From NCBI GenBank assembly GCA_937625935.1, contig OW569356.1, forward strand, positions 310,001 through 374,000: a stretch of 64,000 bases of DNA, read 5' to 3'. Of the stretch, positions 18,210 to 27,038 are shown in pieces (within the stretch, counting starts at the first letter, position 1; every line of letters begins with the position of its first letter). The position numbers were made by a program, and so were the translations under genes. Under the pieces are notes generated by a model. It had not been told where the DNA came from. It worked only from the letters and a program-made list of their open reading frames with translations, and did not search any database. This DNA is from Tetramitus jugosus (taxonomy: Eukaryota > Heterolobosea > Eutetramitea > Acrasida > Vahlkampfiidae).

Positions 18210-19349
18210 TTACATGGCTCCCACACCAAACATTTTTCTAAAACTCTCATACAATGGCAGAGAAATCAAGAAGAATGGCCCTAACCTTAGCCAACAAGCG
18301 AAAGAAGCTCTATAAAATCCTCTAAAGCCCTCATTCTTGGCAATCTTGGCAACACAGTCCAAAATTCCTGTAAATTCCGTCTTTCCTCTATCGTTCATAT
18401 ACCTTGTTTTGACGACATCAAATGGAGCACATGAATAAGTTGCCACAATACCAGCTATAAATGCACAAAAGATGTGAGTCGATGTCTTGTCACGTGAAAA
18501 CATGTCTGGAAAATGTGTCGTCAACAAGTACTTTGAGTGATCATAACTGGAGAGTTGTGCAGCTGTTAACGCTCCTGCTCTCACCATGGTGAGCATGGTT
18601 CCCTTGTAGAGACCATTGATCACTCCTTCATTTCTCATAATGTGAACAAATGTTTTCATCATTCCATCTACCTGTTGTGTTTTTGGTAGTGACGACAACT
18701 TATTGTTGTTGTTGACCGTAGTACTGGCATCTTGAACGGATTGTGCTCGAATCTTGATCACGTCCAATGGATTGACAATGGCCGATCCTAGCATTCCAGT
18801 GCACAATCCTGACCACATCTTGATCATTACACCTGCATCATAGTTATTATTGCTCTTTTGGTCGCTATGAAACACAGTGGACATGAAATCACGCACCGGA
18901 TCATACAAGCCCATTCGAAGACCACTGTACATGAGACTTCGAGCTGCAGAGACACCGAGACCCACCTTCCACAGTGCAACCAAGCCTCCTTCTTTTTGAA
19001 CAATGTCCCGTGCACAGTTGACAATACCTCTTTGCTTGTACTCTGCTGGGGACATGGTCTGGAGTCGAGTCTTGAGTAAATCAGCTGGATTGAGCAGAGA
19101 AGTGACTGTCATGGCAGAGAGACCACCTGCTGCACATCGTCTCATGGCCATATTCCATCCACTATTACTATTACTACTCTTGCTATTACTATTACTGTTG
19201 CTATTGTTGTTGTTGGTATTGTTGCTATTGTTGGTATTGCTACTAGATGTTGCTATAGTTGTTGCATGGGAGTGGACACTTGTTGTAGGAGTTACATGGT
19301 TGCTATTGTGAGTTGTTGTTGTGGTTGTGGTTGTCGTTGTGGATTGCAT
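18210..19349 (-). CDS. Mitochondrial carrier (SLC25), UCP/dicarboxylate-like group
   Basis: 379 aa from the first in-frame ATG (19349). Three SLC25 repeats carry the signature PX[DE]XX[KR]: NPADLLKTRLQ, NPLDVIKIRAQ and APFDVVKTRYMN. The segment RMGLYDPVRDF after the first repeat is typical of the uncoupling-protein/dicarboxylate/oxoglutarate branch. The protein should sit in the mitochondrial inner membrane with six spans; the substrate is not predictable. The first ~68 residues are Thr/Asn/Ser low complexity ending just before the MAMRRCAAGG start of the fold; an internal start there is possible. About 36 residues of Gln/Asn-rich insert occur between spans 4 and 5. Confidence 0.92.
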   Translation of the reverse strand: MQSTTTTTTTTTTHNSNHVTPTTSVHSHATTIATSSSNTNNSNNTNNNNSNSNSNSKSSNSNSGWNMAMRRCAAGGLSAMTVTSLLNPADLLKTRLQTMSPAEYKQRGIVNCARDIVQKEGGLVALWKVGLGVSAARSLMYSGLRMGLYDPVRDFMSTVFHSDQKSNNNYDAGVMIKMWSGLCTGMLGSAIVNPLDVIKIRAQSVQDASTTVNNNNKLSSLPKTQQVDGMMKTFVHIMRNEGVINGLYKGTMLTMVRAGALTAAQLSSYDHSKYLLTTHFPDMFSRDKTSTHIFCAFIAGIVATYSCAPFDVVKTRYMNDRGKTEFTGILDCVAKIAKNEGFRGFYRASFACWLRLGPFFLISLPLYESFRKMFGVGAM

Positions 19350-19939
19350 GAGTATGATTCTAATGTTGGGGAAAATGTGTGATCCTGCAATGTTTTGTTT
19401 AGAGGGGGAAATAGGGAGAGCCAAGTGTTGGTTGGGTTAAGTTGGTTGTTGTTGTTGTTGTTGACGGGATACCAAGAAAAGATCGAAACAGGTCTTTGTC
19501 CAAGGTTGGGAAAGGGATGATAAAAGAGTGGTTGTTGATTGTTGTTGTAGCTTTTTGTTTTTGCTGTGTGCTAGCTTCCCAGGTTGATTATTATAAAGGA
19601 CGCACTGACCAATCGCACTTGATCTTTGGAGGTATCTCGATGCTGTCGTCACACCAATCAAGCCCACTGGACATTAATTGGTTGGATTCCATCAGGGTGT
19701 TGATTGGCGCGCAGATTTGGGGAGAAAAACGGAAGGTGTGAAGTGGCACGCACCACAACGTCTTACTTTTTCATGGGCAGCAATGCGGGTGCGCAACACA
19801 TTCCCGTACAATTGGGAAACACCGATTTAGATAACAAGTTAATCAAAATGCAAATCGCCTCAATTGATAGATTTTGTGCATGGTGTTGTTGATCTTTACG
19901 ATTATGTGTGGTTGACTAAGCTTACTTGCGTCGCACCCG
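19350..19939. other. Intergenic: carrier gene upstream region
   Basis: 590 bp between two minus-strand genes. It contains a six-copy CAA repeat (minus strand) at 19446-19463, about 100 nt before the carrier ATG. The frame continues open upstream of that ATG as far as 19424 without a start codon. I see no RNA gene or conserved coding frame in the rest. Confidence 0.55.
19446..19463 (-). repeat. (CAA)6 tract upstream of the carrier gene
   Basis: Six TTG units on the plus strand, read as CAA in the sense of the carrier transcript, probably in its 5' leader. Confidence 0.85.
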
Positions 19940-21889
19940 TTAATTCCATTGGATGAGGTTGAGGATATTTGGGAAATTGACAGACGTGGATGATTGTCTC
20001 TCGAGGAATGCTTCCTTGCCATGTGATATTGCTCCTCTGAGCTTGTAAGCAGTGAGCACGTCGTGCTTTCCTGCACTTACATACAAATGTGAACCAAATT
20101 TCATGACAAGTAATTGGAGAGTACTTTCGTTGTTGTCCTCCTCTCCGTTGACAAACAGAGGAGAGATGCGCACAGAGGTATCTGGTTCCTCAAGCAATGG
20201 TCCAGACAATGGTGTAATGCTGAATCGAATAGGATACAACTTCTCAGGTAGCTTGTCAGAAGAGTTTGTTGATGACAGTACATGCATCAGATATATCCTG
20301 CATCGCATAAAGAATGAATAATTCTGCTGATGAGAGATAATGCTGATAAAGTTTGGTTGGGCAAACAGCCATTTGAATACGATGAAAGTCAACACAGTAC
20401 TGCACCATGAGGATCGAGATTGATCAATAGCCAGTTCATCACTTCTATCGTCTTTGCTCTTCCTATGCTCATTGTAGAAGAAACTTGTCAAGACTTCGGT
20501 AGCAAACTTGTCCTCATATTGACTAATCCGTCCAAATTTGTCAGTGTCCTTTGAAATAAATGGATAGAGTTTCGAATCATTTTCGTTGGTTGGATTTGCT
20601 TTCCAGCTTGTTGGAATGACACTAGAGAGCACCAAATTTGTTACACTTGTGGGTGTTCTTGTCAGAGGACAGATATTGAGTCTCTGAGGAATGTAGTTCA
20701 TTATTTCCCATAGAGCTTTATCAAACTCTATACTTGCAACTTCATTCTTCTTGTTGCCCTTGTAATACCCTTCAAATTCTGAATCACCCCTTGAAAAATC
20801 ACTGGCACACAATTGTAAAAGTGTCAGTCTGATCGCGGAAAGAGTATCCATCGACTGATTTGTGGCGTTGTCCAGCAACAACAATGATAATTCGCTCGTG
20901 TTGCCCCGATATATTTGATGAGAGGATATAATCTTCAATACTTGTTCCCTATTGGTAATCAAGTTCAATAGCTCCATAGAACCATAATTCTCTGGTATTT
21001 GGTTCTGCATTTTCAATCGTACCATCTCTGACAATGCATAATAGTTTCTGCCTCGACGCACATATGACTTTCCAATCATTGAAGCGTCCAATTTGGCATT
21101 GTCCAACTCTAAGCTTCTATACTTGATAAACAGTTGATTGACATCGCCGATCGACTTGAGATAGTCCTTTGTTCTAAAGTAGCACAGTGATCTGTTGCAC
21201 AGAGAGACCAAATTCGATGGAAATCTCTTGATCGATATGTTGTAGTGTTCAATTGCTTCATGAAACTTTTTGTTTCTAAACTCTTCATTACCCTTCTTAT
21301 TATAGTAGTTTGCATAGTCAATGCTGTATTGTACACGTTCCAACAACTCACCACTTTCCACTGAAAAAACTTCAAAAATAAGTTTGAGAGCACTTGGATC
21401 GTCCTTTGCCTTGTCCCACACGGTTGAACACTTGTGATTCAATGCTAAAATGTACTTGTTTTCACTGACCAATCGATAATTGATCCTGTAATAGCACTGA
21501 TCCTGTTCCTTGTTTGAAGATGAATTGCTGCTGCTACTACTACTGCCATTGGAGACATGATTGTGTTGAAATGGAGAAGCAGTACTATAGTACTGAGGCA
21601 ACAAATTTCTCATATTCTGCTGTAACCAATCATAGATGGTACTGCACGTTACAGAACTCGATTTTGCAACCATGGATGCATCTACATAATGAATCATTGA
21701 TTCCCACTTGTTGGTTGTTGATGAAGAAACGCAAATGACATTTTGATTCTGTTCATCTTGTTGTTGTGGCAGTGATGAATGGTTGGTGGTTGAATACTGT
21801 TGTAGTTGATTAACATGGTAGTTTGGTTGATCTGATGTTTGTTGGACTCGTTGTTGAGTTGTAGTTGTGGAAGATGATGGAAGCTTCAT
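19940..21889 (-). CDS. TPR-containing protein, function unknown
   Basis: 649 aa, intronless. Residues ~195-275 hold a TPR set of the SGT/Hop type: KKGNEEFRNKKFHEAIEHYN, FPSNLVSLCNRSLCYFRTKDYLKSIGD and a following helix pair with YVRRGRNYYALSE. Such TPRs often bind chaperone C-termini, but the clamp residues cannot be checked by eye. The first 60 residues are Ser/Gln/Thr rich, and a Ser/Asn run is near 115. The remaining ~370 residues show no domain I recognise. No membrane span or signal peptide. A six-copy CAA repeat (21954-21971) lies upstream in the leader. Confidence 0.8.
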   Translation of the reverse strand: MKLPSSSTTTTQQRVQQTSDQPNYHVNQLQQYSTTNHSSLPQQQDEQNQNVICVSSSTTNKWESMIHYVDASMVAKSSSVTCSTIYDWLQQNMRNLLPQYYSTASPFQHNHVSNGSSSSSSNSSSNKEQDQCYYRINYRLVSENKYILALNHKCSTVWDKAKDDPSALKLIFEVFSVESGELLERVQYSIDYANYYNKKGNEEFRNKKFHEAIEHYNISIKRFPSNLVSLCNRSLCYFRTKDYLKSIGDVNQLFIKYRSLELDNAKLDASMIGKSYVRRGRNYYALSEMVRLKMQNQIPENYGSMELLNLITNREQVLKIISSHQIYRGNTSELSLLLLDNATNQSMDTLSAIRLTLLQLCASDFSRGDSEFEGYYKGNKKNEVASIEFDKALWEIMNYIPQRLNICPLTRTPTSVTNLVLSSVIPTSWKANPTNENDSKLYPFISKDTDKFGRISQYEDKFATEVLTSFFYNEHRKSKDDRSDELAIDQSRSSWCSTVLTFIVFKWLFAQPNFISIISHQQNYSFFMRCRIYLMHVLSSTNSSDKLPEKLYPIRFSITPLSGPLLEEPDTSVRISPLFVNGEEDNNESTLQLLVMKFGSHLYVSAGKHDVLTAYKLRGAISHGKEAFLERQSSTSVNFPNILNLIQWN

Positions 21890-21953
21890 GGTTGTAGTCG
21901 TTTAGATCTTGAAAAAAAAATATCAATACAAATAAACACAGGAGTCCAATTAT

Positions 21954-21971
21954 TTGTTGTTGTTGTTGTTG
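21954..21971 (-). repeat. (CAA)6 tract upstream of the TPR gene
   Basis: Six TTG units on the plus strand, CAA in the sense of the TPR transcript, 65 to 82 nt before its ATG. Confidence 0.85.
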
Positions 21972-22167
21972 TGACTTGTGATGATGTTATTTTGTGTTAT
22001 TGTTCTTGATGTCTTGTTCTCCTAATGGTCAATTTTAGCTAGTATGTGCGGAGATTCGTTTCTTCGGACTTTGAATTTTTCCGATTGACAGAACTTGGAA
22101 AGAGCGCACCAAAAAAAAAAGAGATAGGGTCGCTGTAGAGCTCAACAAGACCAGCAACCACAGCAGT

Positions 22168-24430
22168 ATGATGACGAACGAAGCCTCAGAAAGCTCTCTC
22201 ATCAACAACACTACATCATCACTCGAAACAGCAGATGATGCTCATTTGATCCTCACAACCACCATTACAACAACAGAAAAACACATTGGCGCAGATGACA
22301 ACTCTTCTACTACCACCACCACCAATGATGATGATGATGATCACAATAGTGACAATGAAGATACTGTTGTCGTTGCTGTTGCCATGGACGATGATGATGA
22401 TGAAACACCATCTGGTAGTGAAAATGATCAAGTGCTCGTCCGTCCAGCTGTTGTTTGCTTTGTTTGTAATCGTTGTCGCTCCACAGTGCATCTCATTACC
22501 ATGGAAAATCAAAATTATGACCCTTCATCATCCATTATCAAACCTTCCTGTACTCCCTCTACTACAACAACAACAACAACAACAGCAACAACAACAAATG
22601 AACAAAATAACAAAAATGCGTCATCATCCAAGCAAATCAATGATAATAACAACAACAAGAATAATGTGAGACAGAGTAGAAGAATGGCCATATCCAAACA
22701 AAAATCATCATCATCCAACAACACTAATAACAATAGTAGTAGTAGTAGTAGTAGTAGTATGAATAACATGCCTTCTTCATTGCCTGCACAAGCATCATCT
22801 TCATCACCACCACTCTCATCATCACCTCTATCGTCATCATCATTGTCATCGTCATCCAAATTTTCTCATTCACTGTCAAAGGCTGGTTTCTTGGCCATGA
22901 GAAGACAATCCATCATTTATTCTCCCAGAACAATGACAACAACAGCAAGTCATGTATTATCATCACCTCGAAAACTCAACAATAGTAGTAGTTCACAGTT
23001 TACATTGACTGATAATTCAATGAATGATCAGGATGACATGTTCAACAGTAATAATAGTAGTAGTATTATGGTTATGGATGGTAATAGTAGTAGTAGTAGT
23101 AGTATGAGTGAGACATTGTTGCCAATATCATCATCATCACCTCCTCCACCTGTATCCACCAGTGTACCACCATTATCATCATCAAATCCAGCAGCATTCA
23201 TGTTAGACATTGAAATGCAAGCTCAATTGGAAGCATTGACTCAAAAACCATATTGCTATGTCACTGAATCCGAATACATTAAGCAATCAGAGTACATTCT
23301 GGATCAATTGTTTGGTTATTTGAGTGAGAATGTGAAGAATCAGACATCGGTCGATTGTGAGTTGTGTGTCGAATGTTTGGACTTGCTCGTATCGGAGAAG
23401 GAGAGTGAATACAAGGTGGTTCATGCAGAGACTCAATCCTATCGAACATTTGTGAATGAGAGGTTGATGATGCAGGAGAAGAGTCTGGAGATGGAGAGTG
23501 AACAAGCGTTAATGAAAGAATTTGAAATGGTACGTGAAACCAATCCTTTTTTTTATTGTGGCCATTCATGTGAATTAACTTTTTGTTTTCCATTTTTGTG
23601 ATCATGCATGCGTATGCAAATGAATACAGTTGAGTCAAGAGGAGAAAAAGTGGGACGAAAATATTTGTGATTTGAGAGAGGAAGAGGCCAATTTGGACTT
23701 TATCGAAAATCAATTAAAGTTGGAAGAGTTGGAGTTGAATGCACTGGAGCACAACTATTGGATGGAGTACAATCATTTCCAATTGAGGTTAAATGCGTTT
23801 CAACAGGAGAGAGATGCACTTCAACAGCAATTGCTATCTGTTTCGAGAAGTTTGGACAAGTTGAACACATCAAACGCTCTCAACGATTCGTTTCACATTT
23901 GGTTCGAAGGTCATTTTGCAACGATCAACAATTTCCGGTTGGGTCGATTATCGACGCAATTGGTGGAGTGGACCGAGATTAATGCCGCTTGGGGACAGGC
24001 GGCACTATTGCTCACTTGTCTCGCAAAGCGTGTGGGATATGTGTTTAAGCAGGCGCGTGTGATACCGATTGGAAGCTTTTCAAAGATTGAAGTGAAAAAG
24101 TTTAATGGTTGGAACACCTATGAATTATTTGGAGGTCAAGGGGGATTGTTTTGGCAGAGCAAATATGACAAGGCACAGTTTGCATTTTTAGGTTGTTTGC
24201 ATGAGTTGGCAGACTTCTGTTCCAAGTCTCATGATCAACAAGAGTCCAGCGCTGTGAAACTTGGAGTGGGAGCCAATGATTTTCGTCGTGAAATTCCTTA
24301 TACAATCAACGGTGAACAGATTGGTGGAGTGAGTTTACGGTGGGGAGATGATGAGCGATGGACCAGGGCTTGCAAATATTTATTAACGAATCTGAAATGG
24401 CTCATTGGTCTGATATCATTCAATGACTAA
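22168..24430 (+). CDS. BECN1: Beclin-1/Atg6, PI3-kinase complex subunit
   Basis: Two exons, 22168-23529 and 23630-24430 (intron 100 nt, donor GTACGT, acceptor ACAG), 720 aa. Beclin-1 is the regulatory core of the Vps34 class III PI3-kinase complexes in autophagy and endosome traffic. The zinc pair is visible: FVCNRCRSTVHL (Cys100, Cys103), like FVCQRCSQPLKL of human Beclin, and CELCVECLDLL. A coiled coil follows (about 420-545, split by the intron), then the BARA domain: ATINNFRLGRLSTQLVEWTE, INAAWGQAALLL and CKYLLTNLKWLIGLIS. Residues 112-345 are an unusually long Ser/Asn/Pro low-complexity insert, making the protein about 270 aa longer than the human one. A BH3 motif is not evident. Confidence 0.96.
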
Positions 24431-24468
24431 TAACAACGACTATTCCCATTTTTGACAAAGAGTCTCTT

Positions 24469-26097
24469 TTATTTGTTTCTTGGTCGTTTGTTTGAAACAA
24501 ATTGAGAGAAGAAAGATTTTCCTTGGAACTTCTTAGTATTTTGCTCTTTTTGTTGTTGGCCCTTTTGCAGTGATGCCAGTTCTGTCTGATGGATAGTAGC
24601 GATTTTTTTTGCCTTCTCCAGTAGAGCTTTCGATTCATTGTGATCCTTTTGTTCTTGAGTAAGTTCTGCGCCTTGTGAAGCATTCTTGAAAGGATTCCAG
24701 CCCATCTTGGACAATATAGCAGATGCATTGGATTTCAACATTTCTTTCGAAGGTTGAGGAGATTTGGAGTGCTTCTCTCGCAATGCAAGTGCCAATTGGG
24801 TTGATGTCGTCGCAATATGCTTGTGGTTGGGAGCCAACACTTTATCAAACAAATGCAATGCAAGTCTCAGGTAATCTTCACACAACTGGAACTTACCCTT
24901 CATGTAGTACACAGTTCCAATATTGTTCAATGTGATACCGAGTTCTTCACCACAGCCTTGTTCGATCAGACCATCCAATTCTTCAACAGTCAAGTGCTTT
25001 TCTGGTGGGACAACAACAACGACAGGAGTTTCAGTGGCTGCTGAATCCGCAGTGGTAGTCTCAGTATTAACACCAGTCTCAACAGAAGCAAATTCTTCTT
25101 CATTATGACTCAATATACCGAGTGCCTTTCTAAAGTGCTTCAGAGCTTCACCATATCGATTCAATTCAAAATAGGTCAATCCAATATTGTTCAAAACAAC
25201 AACATAGATACGATCGAGCGATTCAGTAGCGTGAAGAGATCTATACTGATCAAACAAGTACTTGGCACTGTCAAAATAGGACATCGCTTGCTTTGTTTGA
25301 CGCATGTTCACATAACATTGACCAATGTTGTTGAAAGTGACAGCCAAATGACTCCTGAGCTCAACCAGATCAATCTGTGCCTCACTCTTGTAGTTTTCAC
25401 TTGTCATCCTGTCCAACAGTGCCTTTCTAATCTCTGATGCCTTCAAAAAGTGGACGAGAGCATTTGGGAAGTGGCGAACACTCTCCATGTTGTACAGACC
25501 CATGTTGTTGTACAGTGTGCCTCTCCAATAATCCACTTCGTCATCCTTGCTGTCCTTCCATTGATCCCACACTTGCTCTGCTCTACCGTAAAGCTTGATA
25601 ATCGCGGCAAAATTGTATTTTGGATTTGGCGGCGAGTGATGCCCGCTCTTCATCATGAACCGCAAATTCTCCGCCAAATTATTGTAAGCAATTGCGAGAA
25701 TGTGAGCATTGTCCTTGCTGGTAGGCGTAGGTGAGACGAGTGACTCGAAACCGTCGATTGCTTCAACAAACACATTGTAACTCTCCAAAAACTTGTTCTG
25801 CGAAAAAAGTTCATAAGCTTGCTTGAACTGTGCGCGATATTGTTGAAGGAGTGCACCCACAGTGCTGTCAGTGTGGATGGTTGTGGTTGAGAAATGACGT
25901 GCACCACGATCACTACTCAAACAACCATTCAAAGACGATGAAGAGGCATGCATTGATCGAATAAATAGAGCAGAGTGACGCTCCATGATTGTTTGGTGAG
26001 ATGATGATGATGAACGAGTGATGGAAATGAGTGGTGAAGAGAAGGGCAGGGATGTCCTCCTCAGCTGCTTCACTGTGGAGCGTGCGATTGCTGACAT
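24469..26097 (-). CDS. Mitochondrial TPR protein (kinesin-light-chain-like repeats)
   Basis: 542 aa, intronless. The start MSAIARSTVKQLRRTSLPFSS is a good mitochondrial presequence, with Arg, Ser and no acid for about 25 residues. TPR units include NAHILAIAYNNLAENLRF, TFNNIGQCYVNMRQTKQAMSY, VLNNIGLTYFELNRYGEALKHF and TLNNIGTVYYMKGKFQLCEDY. The NNIG pattern is that of kinesin light chain/TPR_12 repeats. There is a Thr/Val/Ala-rich spacer around 355-385 and a charged C-terminus. It may resemble TTC19-type assembly factors, but I cannot show this. Convergent with Beclin-1, 38 bp apart. Confidence 0.85.
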   Translation of the reverse strand: MSAIARSTVKQLRRTSLPFSSPLISITRSSSSSHQTIMERHSALFIRSMHASSSSLNGCLSSDRGARHFSTTTIHTDSTVGALLQQYRAQFKQAYELFSQNKFLESYNVFVEAIDGFESLVSPTPTSKDNAHILAIAYNNLAENLRFMMKSGHHSPPNPKYNFAAIIKLYGRAEQVWDQWKDSKDDEVDYWRGTLYNNMGLYNMESVRHFPNALVHFLKASEIRKALLDRMTSENYKSEAQIDLVELRSHLAVTFNNIGQCYVNMRQTKQAMSYFDSAKYLFDQYRSLHATESLDRIYVVVLNNIGLTYFELNRYGEALKHFRKALGILSHNEEEFASVETGVNTETTTADSAATETPVVVVVPPEKHLTVEELDGLIEQGCGEELGITLNNIGTVYYMKGKFQLCEDYLRLALHLFDKVLAPNHKHIATTSTQLALALREKHSKSPQPSKEMLKSNASAILSKMGWNPFKNASQGAELTQEQKDHNESKALLEKAKKIATIHQTELASLQKGQQQKEQNTKKFQGKSFFSQFVSNKRPRNK

Positions 26098-26376
26098 TTT
26101 GATCTTTTTTTGTTGGGTGCCTCAGGATGCTGTTTCTGTCGGGAAAATCCATAATGGTGGTTGGACATAAGCTTATGACCTCGGTTGTTTGGCTTGAGAT
26201 ATCCTGTCACAGGACTCAGCAAGAGATAAAGAAAGAAGAGATTATCTAAATATAATTAGTCCTCTTTCGAAGGAAACTAAGGATCCTTTTCCAGAAGTGA
26301 TGTGACCAGAATAATGTATGACCATCTTTTGTGTCATGATAACAGCTCTCCAACACACACGGAAACAAATTCAAAA

Positions 26377-26904
26377 ATGTCTTCTCTTTCTTGGTTCTTA
26401 GTACTAGTCTTGGGTTTCTTTTTCCTGGGTACCTCTCATTCAGCTCCAGCCAATCAACTTGACTACCAACCCTCAGCCACTTGCATAAGTATCAATTCCA
26501 CAGCAGCACCATTCTGTACCCCTATTGTCACATGGGACATTCATCGACTTACATATGTGAACCAACCGGCTAGTGACCAAGTAGCCATCGACTACTACTA
26601 TTACTTCCTGGCGAAGCAAGGTGAGACCACTGATCAGTGTAAAGAACAACTGAAATTAATCTCTTGTGGCAGAAGTTTTACTCGATGCATCAACGACAGA
26701 GCCCCAGCAGTGCAGTTATGCAAAGGAGAATGTGTGAAGCTAACCCAATTGTGTTCAAATATCACTCTCCCGATGATAGAGAGCAGTTGCAGAGAGGGGA
26801 CTGAACTATACAAGGATTGTCATGCAGGAGCCAGCGGACTTAGGATCTCTCTCAGAATTGCCATGATGCTTTCCCTATTATCAATCGTAATCTCGTTTTT
26901 TTGA
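26377..26904 (+). CDS. Small secreted/GPI-anchored protein with Frizzled-like cysteine-rich domain
   Basis: 175 aa from the ATG at 26377; a longer frame starting at 26302 would place 25 polar residues before the signal peptide. Residues 1-23 (MSSLSWFLVLVLGFFFLG) form a signal peptide. The mature part holds exactly ten cysteines in the order of a Frizzled/CRD fold: C..C near the start, then CKEQLKLISCGRSFTRC, LCKGECVKLTQLC and two more. The C-terminal 20 residues are hydrophobic after GASG, as in a GPI-anchor signal or membrane span. It would be displayed at the cell surface or secreted. No Wnt pathway is implied. The CRD match is by cysteine spacing only. Confidence 0.7.
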   Translation: MSSLSWFLVLVLGFFFLGTSHSAPANQLDYQPSATCISINSTAAPFCTPIVTWDIHRLTYVNQPASDQVAIDYYYYFLAKQGETTDQCKEQLKLISCGRSFTRCINDRAPAVQLCKGECVKLTQLCSNITLPMIESSCREGTELYKDCHAGASGLRISLRIAMMLSLLSIVISFF

Positions 26905-27038
26905 ACTGGCATGAAAAGGTTGCGTTCCACACGTTGTGGCGGCTCATTTCTCAACCTGTAAACACCGACCGGCAAATATGGCGGAGCCGCACTCGAGAAC
27001 ATCACCAACATTCGTAGTAGGAACAGCTCAAACCAATC

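Noticed and set aside
22515-22859. Minus-strand acidic/Leu-rich frame opposite the Beclin-1 insert
   Set aside because: Shadow of TCA/TCT serine codons of the low-complexity insert.
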